Shown: positions 1 through 11,070, counted from the first letter of the stretch. The stretch: 64,000 nt of DNA from Cryptomeria japonica (GCF_030272615.1 NC_081412.1:138760747-138824746); one strand, 5' to 3'. Numbers and translations are program-made. Notes: generated from the sequence alone by a model not told the origin.

Positions 1-888
1 CAAATGTGGGCACACTAAACTTAGATTGATTCATAGAAGCAATTTGTTGCTGTAAAGAAGAGACAGTTTGTGCAAGATTGTTAATGGTCGCTTTAGTCGA
101 AGAGTTCATATTAGATGTGTTAGATTGAGATGGAGGTGTTATGTTATTGAAAGAAGGTAAAGAGTAAGGTGGTGGGACCCTATGATAATTAGTCATAGGA
201 GATGATTGGACAGGAGGAACACTACAAATAGGAATGGAATGATTGAATGAATTGCCCCCTTGCATCATGTTCATTTGTGGAGATGTAATAGGAACACTCA
301 TTGAAGGAATGAATGAAGAAGTCGGATTAAATGAAGGAAGAGGGTTAATTGAAGAGGAAGGATTGCCCCCATGACTGGTGATCACAAGAGGAATGTCTTG
401 TGTAGAAGTAGCATTATGTTTGATGTAAAGGTAGGTATGCTAGCAGTAGAGGTCGTCAAAGGAATAGAATGATTGACTTGAGTAGGAGGTTGTGTATAAC
501 CCAAATTTTCAGCACAACTCTTCATAGGCATCACATTCGAATCCACAATGTGTGCAATACCATGCAAAATATCAATTCCATTCTTATCACTTTGAAGCAT
601 ACGTTTTAGACCCTCAATTAAAGGAAGAGCTTGACTATCGGGGTATTCTTGGGACATCCATTGTCGAAAATCATCAAATTGGTTATCCAATTTCGAAAGT
701 TGTTCTTCAGAAACTTCATGGAGAGCTTCTTCATCATTAGGAGGATTAGAGGAATTACCCATGTCCTCGTTAAAAAGGCTATTCAAATTAGGTTCCATCT
801 CCTCGGTAATTAAACCTCGGAAAGACTTAATTCTACGGCTTCGTCTAACGGGAATAGTGTAAGTAGGGCTTATTGTTGTAAAACTCAT
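1..888 (-). pseudogene. Gag-like N-terminal region of element H (partial, frameshifted)
   Basis: The frame opens with ATG at 888 and is open for 168 codons to 382. It starts with a short Ser/Thr stretch and an RRSRRIK basic patch, followed by an acidic Asn/Glu-rich segment and a predicted helical stretch. A frameshift near 420 moves the reading frame. The continuation to base 1 is rich in Pro, Ser, Asn and Gln and ends in a heptad-like Gln/Leu stretch. Composition and position after an LTR and leader fit a Gag precursor N-terminus. No zinc knuckle or capsid homology is visible before the edge, so the Gag call is positional. It runs off the window. Confidence 0.5.
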
Positions 889-2047
889 GCACTAGAGAGA
901 GAGAGAAAGTTTTTAATTTAGAGGTAGCAATTTTCAGTAAAATTAGCCAATCTTCTGGATTTAAGCTGTTAAATACAATCAGGACAATCTCCCGAAATTT
1001 CAAAAAAAATGTCAGGGACCGTGGCGCTTCGGAGTGCACACGGTACTGGCAACTTTTTTTGAAATTTACAGGGATGAAAGTTATGATGATTTTAGAGCTA
1101 ATCTGAAAAAATTGAGTGATTTTACGATCTGTAGAGAGGCCAAATTAAAGTTGCAATCTCAAAATTGAACCCTACCAAGATTGTCGAAAAATGCAAAAAT
1201 TTGAATTTTGAAAAAGAGAGGGAAACTGAAATTTTGAATTTTATGATTTTAGAGGGAATGTCAAGAGCAATGCAAATTTTGAAATTTAAAAATTGACTCA
1301 ATTTCACGCAAAATTCAATTTTGAAAGCGGAAATTAAAGTTGTTGTAATTAAGCACTTAATTTCAAAAGTCACAAATTGTAAGAATTTGAATAAAGCATT
1401 GAAATTTTTAAAGAATGCAAACACACTTTTCAGATTTAGGACAGTAAGAACACAATTTTGACACAAAATTTCAATTTCAATGATTTTTGAATGATTAGAA
1501 GCATTAATCCAAGCAATCCCTAGACCAACTTTGACTTTAATTTTGAAAGTGTTATAATTGATAAAATCAGCCAAAATTCTGGATTTTAGCAGAAAAATAC
1601 AGTAAGATCTAGCTCCCGAAATTTCAGAAAAAATGTCAAGGACGATGGCGCTCGGAGTGCACACGGTCCTCGCAACTTTTTTCCAAATTTTTAGGGATGA
1701 AAGATATTGTGATTTTATTGCGGAATCCAAAGTTACAGCTGATTTGGAGATGTTTTGATCAGTGAAATTGTCGGACAAAGGTTGAACCAAGAGGGTTTTA
1801 AAAATTAGGGTTTTGACACTTAACCACTTAATTTTCAAAATTAAAACATAGATATGAATTGATAATTTGTAATAGAAGGGCAGATCTGAAACAAGCATTA
1901 ACATTTAGACATTTCACAAGTTCAATTACTAAAAAGAAAATTTAGGGTTTTTATGCAATCAAACTCTAAAATTTGCAAAAGATCAAACATGGAAATGTAA
2001 TCAAGGGATCCAATTTTCAGATCTAACCATGAATAATCAGAAAGGAT
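889..2047 (-). other. Untranslated leader of element H with duplicated GC-rich blocks
   Basis: About 1.16 kb between the primer site and the gag-like start. It is very AT-rich with many A/T runs. Two diverged copies of a block of about 110 bp occur at roughly 990-1100 and 1610-1720. Each has a GC-rich core (gatggcgctcggagtgcac type, around 1019-1050 and 1640-1675) in the AT-rich background. Open frames here are low-complexity and unlikely to be genes. Confidence 0.6.
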
Positions 2048-2066
2048 GTTCACGTCGGGTTCACCA
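2048..2066 (-). other. Candidate primer-binding site of element H
   Basis: Three bases inside the LTR end, the minus strand reads TGGTGAACCCGACGTGAAC. It starts with the TGG expected from pairing with a tRNA CCA tail. I could not match it to a common plant primer tRNA from memory, so the tRNA is unassigned. Confidence 0.5.
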
Positions 2067-2069
2067 AAA

Positions 2070-3307
2070 TGTAAAGCGGAAAATCGCGATCGAACCCTAG
2101 TTGCTCTCCCCTCTTCCAACTCCAAGGAGAGAGAAGGGAGATTCACTCTAGGGTTGATGGTTTTCACTTAGGGGAGAGACTTTACATTCAAAAGAGGGGT
2201 TGAAAACCCACAAGATCCAATCCCACACAATGCAAGATTGGATGCTAAATGAGTTTCAAGGGTTATGACAGCAAGGCTACCCTCTTTTGTAAAGAATGTG
2301 CATAGAAGAATTAAGCTAGGAATGCATAGAAAGTGAGAAAGATTCGCTTATAAACTGAGATAGGGATATAGGATGAAGCTGCGGACCTGGAATTAGCAGT
2401 AAAATATCGATACGGCCCTGTCCTGCAAATTTGAGCGAAAGTTGTCACGACGATGGTGCCCGGCGCCACGGTCCTCCGAAAAATCTGTGAAACGAAGGGG
2501 GATCTGTTCATCTCTGCACAAGGATTCCAGATCTTCAATTTCAGCCGCGTACCTGCAACCTACACATAGAAAAGCGAAGACGATTGGGGGGTTAGGGATT
2601 AGGGGTTTGCCTTTAGGTCAAACCCCGGTTTTGGAATTAACCAAGAAATGAGCAATGCTGTGAATGTAAATGTCTGTAATGTAAAACAAGTACTAATACC
2701 TTGTTGTAAGGATGTTTGTATCCTTATGTGCGAAGGTATAGATGTTGTATGTTGTATGTTGTAGTAGTATGTTGTAAGTGATCTCCTCTTCAATGGTTGA
2801 ATCCTTGTCTTGAATGCAACACTTAGCCTTGAATGGAGACTTGAAATGATCAATTGCTTGAAGGAATGCTTGAATGCTTGAGTATAGTTTCCACGCTTTT
2901 TCCGTCATGTATGTATCTCTCTCCCAAATGAGAGAGGAAAATGTAGTTTATATACTTGTCATTTAGGGCTGATAGACTGATTTTCCCGACCTTAGGCCGA
3001 CCAGGAAAGATAATTTTCCAATTTGCAAACATAAAGACCCGAAGTCCAAAAGAGACCAGGCCCAAAATAGGACCCAGGGAGCAGGGCGCTGGGCGCCATG
3101 GTCTTGGAGGACCAGGGCGCTGGGCGCTCTGGTCCCACCTCCCGGGACAACAGGGTGCAAAGGAGGTTTAGGTCAGGGTGCAAGAAAATGCAGTTTTCAG
3201 TGTCATAATCAAGTTTCAGGGTCTCCATTCAGGTTGCGTGTTGCGTCGCCATCGTGAAGACCGAAATGCAGTCGAAATTGCAAGTGTCATAATTTTAGGA
3301 CGCTACA
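2070..3307 (-). repeat. 5' LTR of element H
   Basis: On the minus strand it begins TGTAGCGTCC at 3307 and ends CTTTACA at 2070, giving TG...CA termini and 1,238 bp. The outer boundary is supported by an abrupt change to family N sequence at 3308. The inner boundary is supported by a TGG-starting primer-site candidate three bases further in. The LTR carries GC-rich dyad segments near 2446-2480 and 3083-3150, and a short TGTTGTA-type microsatellite at about 2740-2780. The partner LTR lies outside the window. Confidence 0.7.
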
Positions 3308-3312
3308 TCTGT

Positions 3313-4043
3313 TATTTTCTTTATTGAGTCCAAGAGTACCTCTGTCACATTTGTTGACTAGAATTCATTCATTGAAGTACCAGATGTCTGCCCAACTGTT
3401 TTCACAATCTCCATGCTATCAGTTGTAGTAATAACTTTGCTTTCCTCTTTCTCAGTAGGATCTGTTTGAGTTTGCATTTCTACTACCAAAGGTTTGGGAT
3501 TTTTAGATGAAGGTGGTACTATCTCTGTTTGAACCTGTGACTCTAACTATTTTTGTTCTGGTTTCTCAACCTATGCCTCAGTGGGTTTCTCTGTGCTCTC
3601 AACTGTCATTTTTTTCGAATGTAGTCTTAGTATGCATTGTCAGTTTCTTTGTATTCACCTCTGCACTATCTACTGCCGGTGACTTAGTTGGTTTTTCAGT
3701 TTCTGTACTTGCCAGTGGCTCAGTAGATGCAATAGTATGCACATCTGTGGTCTTTGTCTTCCCAGTTTCCGAGGGATCAGTTGATTCTTCAGTTTGTTGT
3801 TGTTCCCCAATTCCAATGTTATCAATTTCAACATTTTCAGCTGGTGACTTTGTTGCCACATCTATCTTTTCAATTGATTCCTTATCTACCACAATATTTA
3901 CGTCTTGGGTGTCTATGTTCATAGTGTACAAAATTTTAGATTTTGGATTTGTATCCTCATGAGTAGTCTCCATACTCTCTGTTATCGGTTGTGTGTCAAT
4001 AGTTTCTACCGGTGGAGTATCAGAAAGAGGTGGGGGTAAGTTA
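3313..4043 (-). pseudogene. Family N ORF2, C-terminal continuation in N-A (frameshifted)
   Basis: Past the stop at 4044 the sequence still aligns with the later part of ORF2 in N-B and N-C: a Pro/Thr/Glu-rich linker, then the start of a helical region matching N-B about 42130-42600. A small deletion near 4050 shifts the frame and creates the stop. The best open stretch is 3599-3973. Homology stops at the H insertion. Confidence 0.65.
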
Positions 4044-6053
4044 TCAATTATTTTTTAGGCTTGGAGATCCACCTACCTTACCTTTCCCCTTATCCATGTC
4101 CTTTTGATAGACTCTGATGGTCTTAGGTCTTTTAAGTTCTTCTTGTTCCTCTTTTTCAACAAAGAATATACCCCATTGATCTATAGTTTCTTCAGTGATT
4201 TCATCCACTCTACATGCCATTAGTGCTACATGTCGATGACCGGTTGAAAATACTATCTGGTTGGCCTCACTGATCAATTGATCTATCTCTTTAGTGGAGT
4301 TCATTGGGTGAACTGCAAGAAATTTTTCTATTTTTATCTTTTTGTCTAACTCAACAATAGCTACCCTTCTAGCTTCTAGTCTTCTGTATAAATCAGTGGG
4401 TATTTCATCAACAATCTCCATCAAAAATTTATTGTATATGTCCAAGTGTAAGATTACACTACTCTCTATGCTTTCTTTATCATAAGTGGAAAGTGTGTTA
4501 TACAGCTTGCTAATATTTCTCAGCTTTCCATCCTCAGTTATTTCACTTAGATGTTTGTCCAATGGAGCAATATCCCATTTTACCTTCTTCTTCTTTGGAG
4601 TTAACTTCTTAACTGGAGGCCTAACTACCTGTTGCTTTTGTCTTGTTCTTCTGGGTGTAGGTGAGGGTGCTGGTGAGGGTTTTCTTTTCCTTACTGCCCT
4701 TTTGAATTCGGCCGGTATATCACTTTCAGAAGAAGTTACAATCGATGAAAGGTGAGCTTCCAGTTGAAGTCCTTCCAACTCACTTTCCTTGATACCAGTT
4801 TTGTTCAGTACATCTTCTTTGATAGCTTTTGCTTGTCTTGTACCTATCCTCACTATCTGTTCAGTTTTCTGAATTCCTTTTTGTGATTGAATGCCACTCT
4901 CAATTGTTTCAGCATTGCCAAATAATTCCTCATCTAGTTTTCTTTGTGCCTCAAGTAGAGCTTTTGCATATGTCTCAATTATGTTCTCATCAGCTTCATA
5001 TCCCATTTCGGTTACCCAAATAGTTCTTGGGACAACTGCTTCCATCCAAATTTCATCTTTATTTACCACAAAGCATATGTCATCTTTGTATTCGTTAATA
5101 ATAGCTTGGGACAGTCTTGTTCTAGATTTCATCTTTGCCTTAAATGCTTGGAAATATTCATTGATGTTCTTATCTCTATTTTCTCCCATGTTGCTCAGTA
5201 GGTTCAATAGTTGTTTTCCTATTGGTATATCAAATCCAAAGTCTTTTCTGCCAGTACCGGGTACTTCCTTAGTGATATAAAACATTAAGCTTACAAGTAG
5301 GTTGCCAAATCTGAAGGTACCCTTCTTGTCACCTTTGATTTTCTTTAGGTTTTCTATTAGTTTATCTTTCAGCCATTCACAGATGTCAATCTTAACATTG
5401 TTGTTCACTAAGTCATAAGCACTTTTAATACACAAGCTAGAGATTGAGTTTAGTCTGTTTGTATGAGTAGCTTTGTAGCCAAGTACCATGGTAATGAATT
5501 TGACATTTACATCTTTAACATCATTGACTCTAAGTGATCTCTTGTCAAAATTTGCACCGGTTAGGGTCTTTATAGTTTCATTAGAGACCTTCTTAGTTTT
5601 GTCAGGCTTGCTACCGGTGGAGGGTAAGCTTGTCACTGCCTTAACTACCTCTTTGGTGATCTTATGAATTGAATCCAACCAAAATAAATCGACATGCACT
5701 CTGCTTAGCACAATCCTTATAACATCCTTGGGAAAATCAGGGATGCTAAGAATATCCACAAAACCTAGGGTTTCCACTACCTTATGTTCCGGTTTGATGT
5801 TTCCAGATTCATCACATAAAACAGTCTGATACATATTCTTGATTTCTTCATCTCCTATTTCTTCTATGTGACAATGTATGTACATTCTAGGGTCTTCAAC
5901 ATTTACTACTCCTTTAGGAATTTGAGAGAATGCCCCTAGGGTATCATCTTTCTTTGCAATGTCGGGAATGATCTTAAACACGGGTCTAGGGCATTTAACT
6001 TCTTCTACAATAATAGGGTTTGCAATGAATTCAGGAACAAAGGAGGATGCCAT
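4044..6053 (-). CDS. Family N ORF2, unknown protein, 669 codons still open
   Basis: Longest intact frame in the window. The ATG at 6053 is chosen because N-B and N-C start at the same MAS codons. Residues 1-180 are a conserved N-terminal region. Residues about 185-265 are the best conserved block (FITMVLGY, KIDICEWLKD, FRFGNLLV). Residues 300-370 are another conserved helical block. Residues 451-492 are strongly basic (RKRKPSP, PRRTRQKQ, KKLTPKKKKVK), like a nuclear localisation or nucleic-acid-binding segment. The rest looks helical and charged. No membrane span, signal peptide or retroviral enzyme motif is visible. The natural protein is about 1,050 residues, truncated here by a frameshift near 4050. 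It lies about 305 bp downstream of the Gag-like ORF1. The family is unknown to me; the central block weakly resembles a plant transposon-associated domain. Confidence 0.75.
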   Translation of the reverse strand: MASSFVPEFIANPIIVEEVKCPRPVFKIIPDIAKKDDTLGAFSQIPKGVVNVEDPRMYIHCHIEEIGDEEIKNMYQTVLCDESGNIKPEHKVVETLGFVDILSIPDFPKDVIRIVLSRVHVDLFWLDSIHKITKEVVKAVTSLPSTGSKPDKTKKVSNETIKTLTGANFDKRSLRVNDVKDVNVKFITMVLGYKATHTNRLNSISSLCIKSAYDLVNNNVKIDICEWLKDKLIENLKKIKGDKKGTFRFGNLLVSLMFYITKEVPGTGRKDFGFDIPIGKQLLNLLSNMGENRDKNINEYFQAFKAKMKSRTRLSQAIINEYKDDICFVVNKDEIWMEAVVPRTIWVTEMGYEADENIIETYAKALLEAQRKLDEELFGNAETIESGIQSQKGIQKTEQIVRIGTRQAKAIKEDVLNKTGIKESELEGLQLEAHLSSIVTSSESDIPAEFKRAVRKRKPSPAPSPTPRRTRQKQQVVRPPVKKLTPKKKKVKWDIAPLDKHLSEITEDGKLRNISKLYNTLSTYDKESIESSVILHLDIYNKFLMEIVDEIPTDLYRRLEARRVAIVELDKKIKIEKFLAVHPMNSTKEIDQLISEANQIVFSTGHRHVALMACRVDEITEETIDQWGIFFVEKEEQEELKRPKTIRVYQKDMDKGKGKVGGSPSLKNN

Positions 6054-6358
6054 GGTTATAAATACCTCAATCTTCCTTTAGGTATGTGTGCTTGGATGAA
6101 CTGCTTCACTTTACGCTAAGGATGCCTTCGCTTGGGAATTTCGTGCTCTTTGAAGATTTTGAATGCTCGGTGAATAAAAAAGGAGCCAAAACACTTACTT
6201 TATAATGTTATTTTCTCCAACTACCACATTTAATGCTTGTTGGTTAAGTCACAACTTAACTCATCTGTTGGTTAAGAAGTAATTCAACTTCTCACCATCA
6301 ATCGAGGGTATATTAGGATGTTTTTCAATTTGCTGCTAAACCCCCAAAGGATTTTCCT
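6054..6358 (-). promoter_or_regulatory. Spacer between ORF1 and ORF2 of N-A with TATA-like box
   Basis: 305 non-coding bases. On the minus strand a TATAAAG lies at 6198-6204, about 145 bp upstream of the ORF2 start. N-C has TATAAAT at the matching place, about 148 bp upstream of its ORF2. It could be a separate ORF2 promoter, which is inference only. Confidence 0.35.
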
Positions 6359-7471
6359 TCAGTTAGATGAAGAGTCTCTTGTTGATGGAGTGATACTTTG
6401 TTCTGCCCGTGGAGGAGTATTCCCATCAACATTTTGATCTGACTTTCTGATCCATTTCTTTGAGAATTCTTGATTTACCTCTTCAACTTTTTCTTTACCT
6501 TTCAGGCTGGGTCCTTTGTTATTTACCGGTGATGTCTTGCTTCTACAAAATTTTGCAATATGTCCAATCTTGTTACAAGCATAACAAGTCACATTGTTTT
6601 TCTGAATAGCTTTCCCATATCCTATGTCAGTATGTGTTCTTCATTGATTAGATAAGTGTCCAAATCTTCCACAAACATAACATCTTACATTCATTCTGCA
6701 ATTTTCTGAATTGTGACCAACTTTGTTGCATTTAGAACATTGACTGGTGGGTGCATTAGTGTTTTGATAATTTCTAGATCTACATTGATTTTCTCTATGA
6801 CCATACTTGTTATAGTTAAAGAATTTCCCATTAAATTTGTAAGCATTAGGTTGTCTTACCGGTTTTCTATGATCATGATTGTTTGCAGTACCAAAGTTTT
6901 CACCAACTTCAAAGCCAAGACCATGTGTATCACCATTAGGTTTCTGATTCTTTAGCATGTCATCGATTTCTTCTGAACTTTTCTTGAATTTCTCCTTGTG
7001 TTGATTTGTAGTAGCCAACTCATTTTCCAAGAAATCTTTCTATCTCATGAGTTCAGTTTTGTCATGTTCTAAGTGAATTAGATCTGTCTTTAGCATATCA
7101 TTTTCATGAATAAGTCGTATGTTTTCATTTCCAACATCATTTAGTCTTCTAACCAAGTCATCTTCATTCTTCTTTCTATCTTCAATTTCTTTACAAAATC
7201 TCATAGCTATATCTTGCATCTCATTCTTCATTGTATTGTTTTCTTGTCTTAGTTTGTTCACCAGATCATTGAGAGTTTCCTTTTCATCTTTATCATTTTG
7301 TATCTTTTCACAAAGTTCTCTTCTTTTGTTTCTTGCTATAGTGAAATTTTCTTGAAGTCCTCAAATAATATCCTATGCAGCCTTTAGATCATCTTCAAGT
7401 TTGATATTTTTCACTTTTTCTGCATCATAGTCTGAAAGAGCCATTTCCAATTGCTTTCTCAAATTTTCCAT
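6359..7471 (-). pseudogene. Family N ORF1 in N-A: coiled-coil, zinc-knuckle Gag-like protein with stops
   Basis: 371 codons in one frame from ATG 7471, broken by in-frame stops near 7370, at about 7031-7039 and near 6640. Residues about 5-185 are a Lys/Glu/Asn-rich coiled coil. The C-terminal half carries three CCHC knuckles (CSKCNKVGHNSENC, CYVCGRFGH, CYACNKIGHIAKFC) preceded by a decayed one in which the first two Cys are lost (FNYNKYGH). Tandem knuckles are typical of nucleocapsid regions that bind genomic RNA. No capsid domain is obvious; the coiled coil may multimerise instead. Same order and length as in N-B and N-C. Confidence 0.75.
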
Positions 7472-7528
7472 CTCTACTGGTGTTAAGATCTTCCTCAAGG
7501 TGTTAGGCTTTTGAAAATAGAGGACCAA

Positions 7529-7540
7529 GCTCTAATACCA
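7529..7540 (-). other. Primer-binding site of N-A
   Basis: The minus strand reads TGGTATTAGAGC two bases inside the LTR end. This is one transition away from TGGTATCAGAGC, the classic site for initiator Met tRNA in plant copia elements. Confidence 0.8.
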
Positions 7541-7542
7541 AT

Positions 7543-8301
7543 TGTTAGGATTCCCAAAGATACTGAGAGGGGGGTGAATCAGTATATGATTGGTATATGA
7601 ATTTTCTTAACTTATAACATGAAAAGCATTTCAAAACTGTGTACCAGTAAAACAAAAATAATGCAGTAAATAAGAACAATAATCACAACATAAAAGACAC
7701 ACCATAACACAATATTTTTAATGAGGAAACCCAGTGTGGGAAAAACCTCGGTGGGATTTGTGACCCACAATATTTGCTTACTGGCCAATAAGGGAATATT
7801 ACTGTTTACAATAGGGGCCTACACATGCAGGAAGGCCAAGTGCCTAGAGCTCACTGCTTAGTTACAAAAGAAGTCTCACTGACTTACAAAATTGGATTAT
7901 ACAAATCCAATTTCATGTACTGCTTTAGATTAGCATCTACTATGCCAGGTTCAGTACTAGTTTAAGCTCTGCAATAATCATAAACCCTTATCCAAAATCT
8001 GCCTTACAGTTCACATATTAGGTCTACATTAATCCTTCCATCTTTCACATCCTAAATGATCTACAATGATTTCATACTTATGTGAGTCATATTACAATCT
8101 ACCAAGTTGGCTTACAAAAGGTTTTTACAATTAAATACAAAATACATTTAAACAAAATTCCTGTTGGTGAATTGTATGCTGGTGTTGAGTCTGTCTATGC
8201 CGGTATCGTTGCCTGCCAGTATCATATGATTGTAAGGTTGCCATCAATGACAATACCTTCAATCACCTACAATTTCTCATTGGAGTGTGCATTTGCCAAC
8301 A
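7543..8301 (-). repeat. 5' LTR of N-A
   Basis: On the minus strand it runs from TGTTGGCA at 8301 to CCTAACA at 7543 (759 bp). It aligns with the four other family N LTRs. The U5 end carries the GGTTTTTCCCACA-type motif shared with many copia LTRs. Confidence 0.85.
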
Positions 8302-8934
8302 CTACAATCATCATGTTGGCCAAGAACATGAAGAATACCACTAGATCAAGAAAAATCATCAACAACAAGCACAATGAACAATGTGGACCACCAACACAAA
8401 TAGGACACAATCTAGAAACATACACAAGCAACATGAATTACCACAACAACAACCACAACAAAACCACTTACTAGAATCTTCATCATTGTTATATCGAACT
8501 TGAAGAACACTGACTGAATTGACTGTCAAACTAAAACAATTCACTTATGGACCTCCAAATCATGAACCATTTGAATTGAGGGCACACCAGAACATCCCAA
8601 ACACTCTACCAAATTTGCAAACCAATATATTGCAATGTAAATAAAAATCCATAACACTAATCAACACCTAACAATTGAAAAACCAACCAAAATATCGGAT
8701 CACATAACTTGATCAAATCACCATGCTGACCATTGAAACTTTAGTTTAATCAACTAGAGATACTTATCTCAAAACCCTTTAATTCACAACAACTCAACTG
8801 CAACACACTGGCCAAACCAACTTACTTAATATGACTGCAACACTGGAATGCACAGAGGAATATGTTGACAACAATGACAACACATCACTCAAGCAATCCA
8901 AACACATATTTACACATTATCCCAATAGTTTTCA
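8302..8934 (-). repeat. Putative 3' LTR fragment of old element G
   Basis: Non-coding sequence between the N-A insertion and a purine-tract-like stretch (minus-strand AAGTTGGGGGACG around 8948-8960) that follows G's pol remnant. It would be the start of G's 3' LTR, cut by N-A. There is no second copy in the window to prove it. Confidence 0.35.
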
Positions 8935-10691
8935 TAAAGAAGGATAGCGTCCCCCAACTTGACCTATTTCATTCTCAAGTTTTAGTCATGCCAATATTTC
9001 TATCTTCTCCATTCTGATAAGAGGTTATCTTCTGCAAGTTGTTTATCCTACTCCAATTTATCTAGTCTCTCAAATTGTTCTTTGACATAGTCATCTTCTA
9101 TAAGATAGAGTATGGGTGTTGTTCTAAGGTTATTGAAAATAGATTTAATGGGTAGGGTGGCTTCGAGAGCATAGAAAAGTTAAAAATATGAGCGTGAAGT
9201 TGCCCTTTAATATGTTGTTTGGTAAGCCCAAAGTACTACTGGTATTTTAATATCCCGATAAATTATGTTCACATTACACATCTTTGTTAAGGTTGTCTCC
9301 AAAATCTTGTTTAATTCTTTGCTTACCTCATTGGCCTATGGGTGGTAGGGAGAACTCTAGTTGCATGTAACCATGAATTTATTTTGTAGTTTCTTGATGG
9401 TTTTTTCGTTAAATTCTTCCCCTAGTCCCTTGTGATTCTTAAAGGACAACTAAATCAGGTGATTATGTTCTTGTAGATGAACTTATTTGTTGTGTATGTG
9501 GTGTAGTCTTTATTTTGTTTAGCTTCTTCCCATTGTGTTAAAAAATTAACTCTAGTAATGATGAATCTGGCCTAAGATACCATAGCCAATGGGTCAATTG
9601 GGCTAATGAAATCAATTGCCCATTTTTTCAAATGGATTATTTGAAAGGAATAGTGTAGTGGCATTTCATCCTGGGTTGAAGGGCATCCTATTTGTTGGCA
9701 AATATCGCAATGCTTACTGTATTGTACCATCCTCATTAAAGTGTCCACTTGCAATTACTTTATGTGCTTCCTTGAGAATATGCTCTCTTTCATGTTCATA
9801 AACCACTCTCTATAGTGTATCCTCCCTTCCTCTTTTATACAATGCTACCTATCTTAAGGTGAATGGTAATGAATTCCTTAATATAAGTTCCTTATCATGT
9901 GAATTCATATTTGTGGGGTATGTCCCTATTGAAAGCAACTTGACAACATCATGAAGTTCCTTCAAAACTACTATAATCTAAAATAGGTTACTACTTGGTA
10001 GGTCTTTATCATCAATATCTTTGGGATCTTTTCCTGTATACCTCTAGGAGAGGTAGGGACCTTTATTGTTCCTCCTAGTTTAACCATAATGTTAAAGTTT
10101 AATTATTAGAATAATAAGATCCTTCTACATCTTTGACCTTGCTTCAAATGTTTGTTTAGTAATAATTTGTGAGGTTCATGCTCTATATAGAAGGTAAAAT
10201 GAGTGGATAGAAAATAGTGCTAGAATATTTGGAAGGCATGTACCATGGTGAGGGGTTCTCTCTATGTAGTGTTGTAGTTTCTCTTTGCTTTTGATATTTT
10301 TCTACTAGAAAATGCTATTGAATGATTCTTGTTTCCCTTAGTTGATAAAGTACAACACTTATGGTAATGCCAGATGCATCTACATGTACATGAAATAGTA
10401 CAAAAAATTCTGAGAAGATTAGGATAAGGGATTTTTCTATCTTTTGTTTGATGGTTTCAAAATATTGTTGGCATTCTAGTGTCCACTCTATGGGTTTTTT
10501 CTTTCAGTTTTTTAGTAACATTTCTAGTGATGCTTCTATTGATGCATATCCTTTGATGATTTTCCTATGGTAGCTAGTATAGCCAAGGAATGTTTTGACT
10601 TCAGGTGTTGTTTTGGGGGGTTTCATTCATGACAAGGGTGATTTTAATTAGATCTACCATAAGTCTTTCTTTACATATTATGCACCCTAAC
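8935..10691 (-). pseudogene. Element G: decayed Ty3/gypsy RT end, RNase H and integrase
   Basis: Minus-strand remnants in the usual order. Near 10560-10690 is the end of RT (LLG-CIICKE, then a NYYRKF-like position). Around 10311-10400 is an RNase H start (VDASGI). At 9572-9801 is the integrase zinc finger (HCDICQQ) and the first core Asp (WAIDFISPI). Every frame is full of stops and shifts. Reading continues across the T insertion into 31075-31483, with the five bases aatgt counted once, and the joined reading frame stays open there. Confidence 0.7.
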
Positions 10692-10696
10692 AATGT
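10692..10696. repeat. Target site duplication of T, left (aatgt)
   Basis: aatgt directly precedes TGTTATCA at 10697. The identical pentamer follows T's last base at 31070-31074. Confidence 0.85.
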
Positions 10697-11070
10697 TGTT
10701 ATCATTGTTTTGACTTTTGGGTAATTTTGTTCCTTAATCTGCTAAACCTTAAAGGTTATGCTTAGTATTTCATCTTGCCTCTGAGTTTTTTGGGTCAAAA
10801 GGGTTTAGGGTTTTTGAAATTTACCCTTGCTATTTTCTGGATTCCCTGCATTCTATTTATGTGTTACTTTTTCCACTTAAGTGGAAGGGTCGCTCCACCA
10901 TGAAAAGAGGTTCTCCCTTTTACATTTATCCTAGGCGGGTCCCTAAAATGTTTTATTTTTTATGCCTTCCCCTAAGTTTTATTTCCTTGTCAGGTTTCGT
11001 AAAGATCACACAGGTTTTATTTGATATGACGATGTGTGTTGTTTCGTGATGAAAAGATGTGTGGAACTTA

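Larger units (their letters stand above)
1..3307 (-). mobile_element. Element H, 5' part of an LTR retrotransposon inserted in N-A
   Basis: Read on the minus strand, this has an LTR (2070-3307), a primer-binding-like site, a long AT-rich leader and the start of a gag-like gene running off the window edge. The base after the LTR tip, 3308, resumes family N sequence that aligns with N-B around 42136, so H inserted into N-A. The presumed 5-bp duplication at this side is tctgt (3308-3312); its partner is outside the window. No enzyme domain is visible, so the superfamily is not proven. Ty3/gypsy is my guess from the leader and gag style. Confidence 0.75.
3308..8301 (-). mobile_element. Family N copy A (non-autonomous coding LTR retrotransposon), 3' end cut by H
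   Basis: Order on the minus strand: LTR (7543-8301), primer site, Gag-like ORF1, spacer, ORF2, then truncation at 3308 by element H. The rest of ORF2 and the 3' LTR must lie beyond H, outside the window. It aligns along its length with N-B and N-C. The host side at 8302 reads ctaca, the presumed target duplication with no visible partner. No protease, integrase or RT-like sequence is present. It has the least damaged ORF2 of the three copies. Confidence 0.85.

Noticed and set aside
1122-1904. 260-codon minus-strand open frame in the leader of H
   Set aside because: Composed mostly of Phe, Ile, Leu, Lys and Ser from A/T runs; contains the GC-rich repeat block; no domain. Chance frame in AT-rich untranslated DNA.
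3507-3962. Plus-strand frame of 151 codons
   Set aside because: Antisense shadow of the family N ORF2 C-terminal region, which is supported by homology to N-B and N-C.
4044-6053. ORF2 of family N as an envelope-like gene
   Set aside because: Its place after gag suggested it, but there is no signal peptide or membrane segment, and the protein is strongly charged with a basic cluster.
8082-8474. 130-codon plus-strand frame across the N-A LTR border
   Set aside because: Spans the junction between two different elements; His/Asn-rich low-complexity end; no homologue among the other N LTRs.
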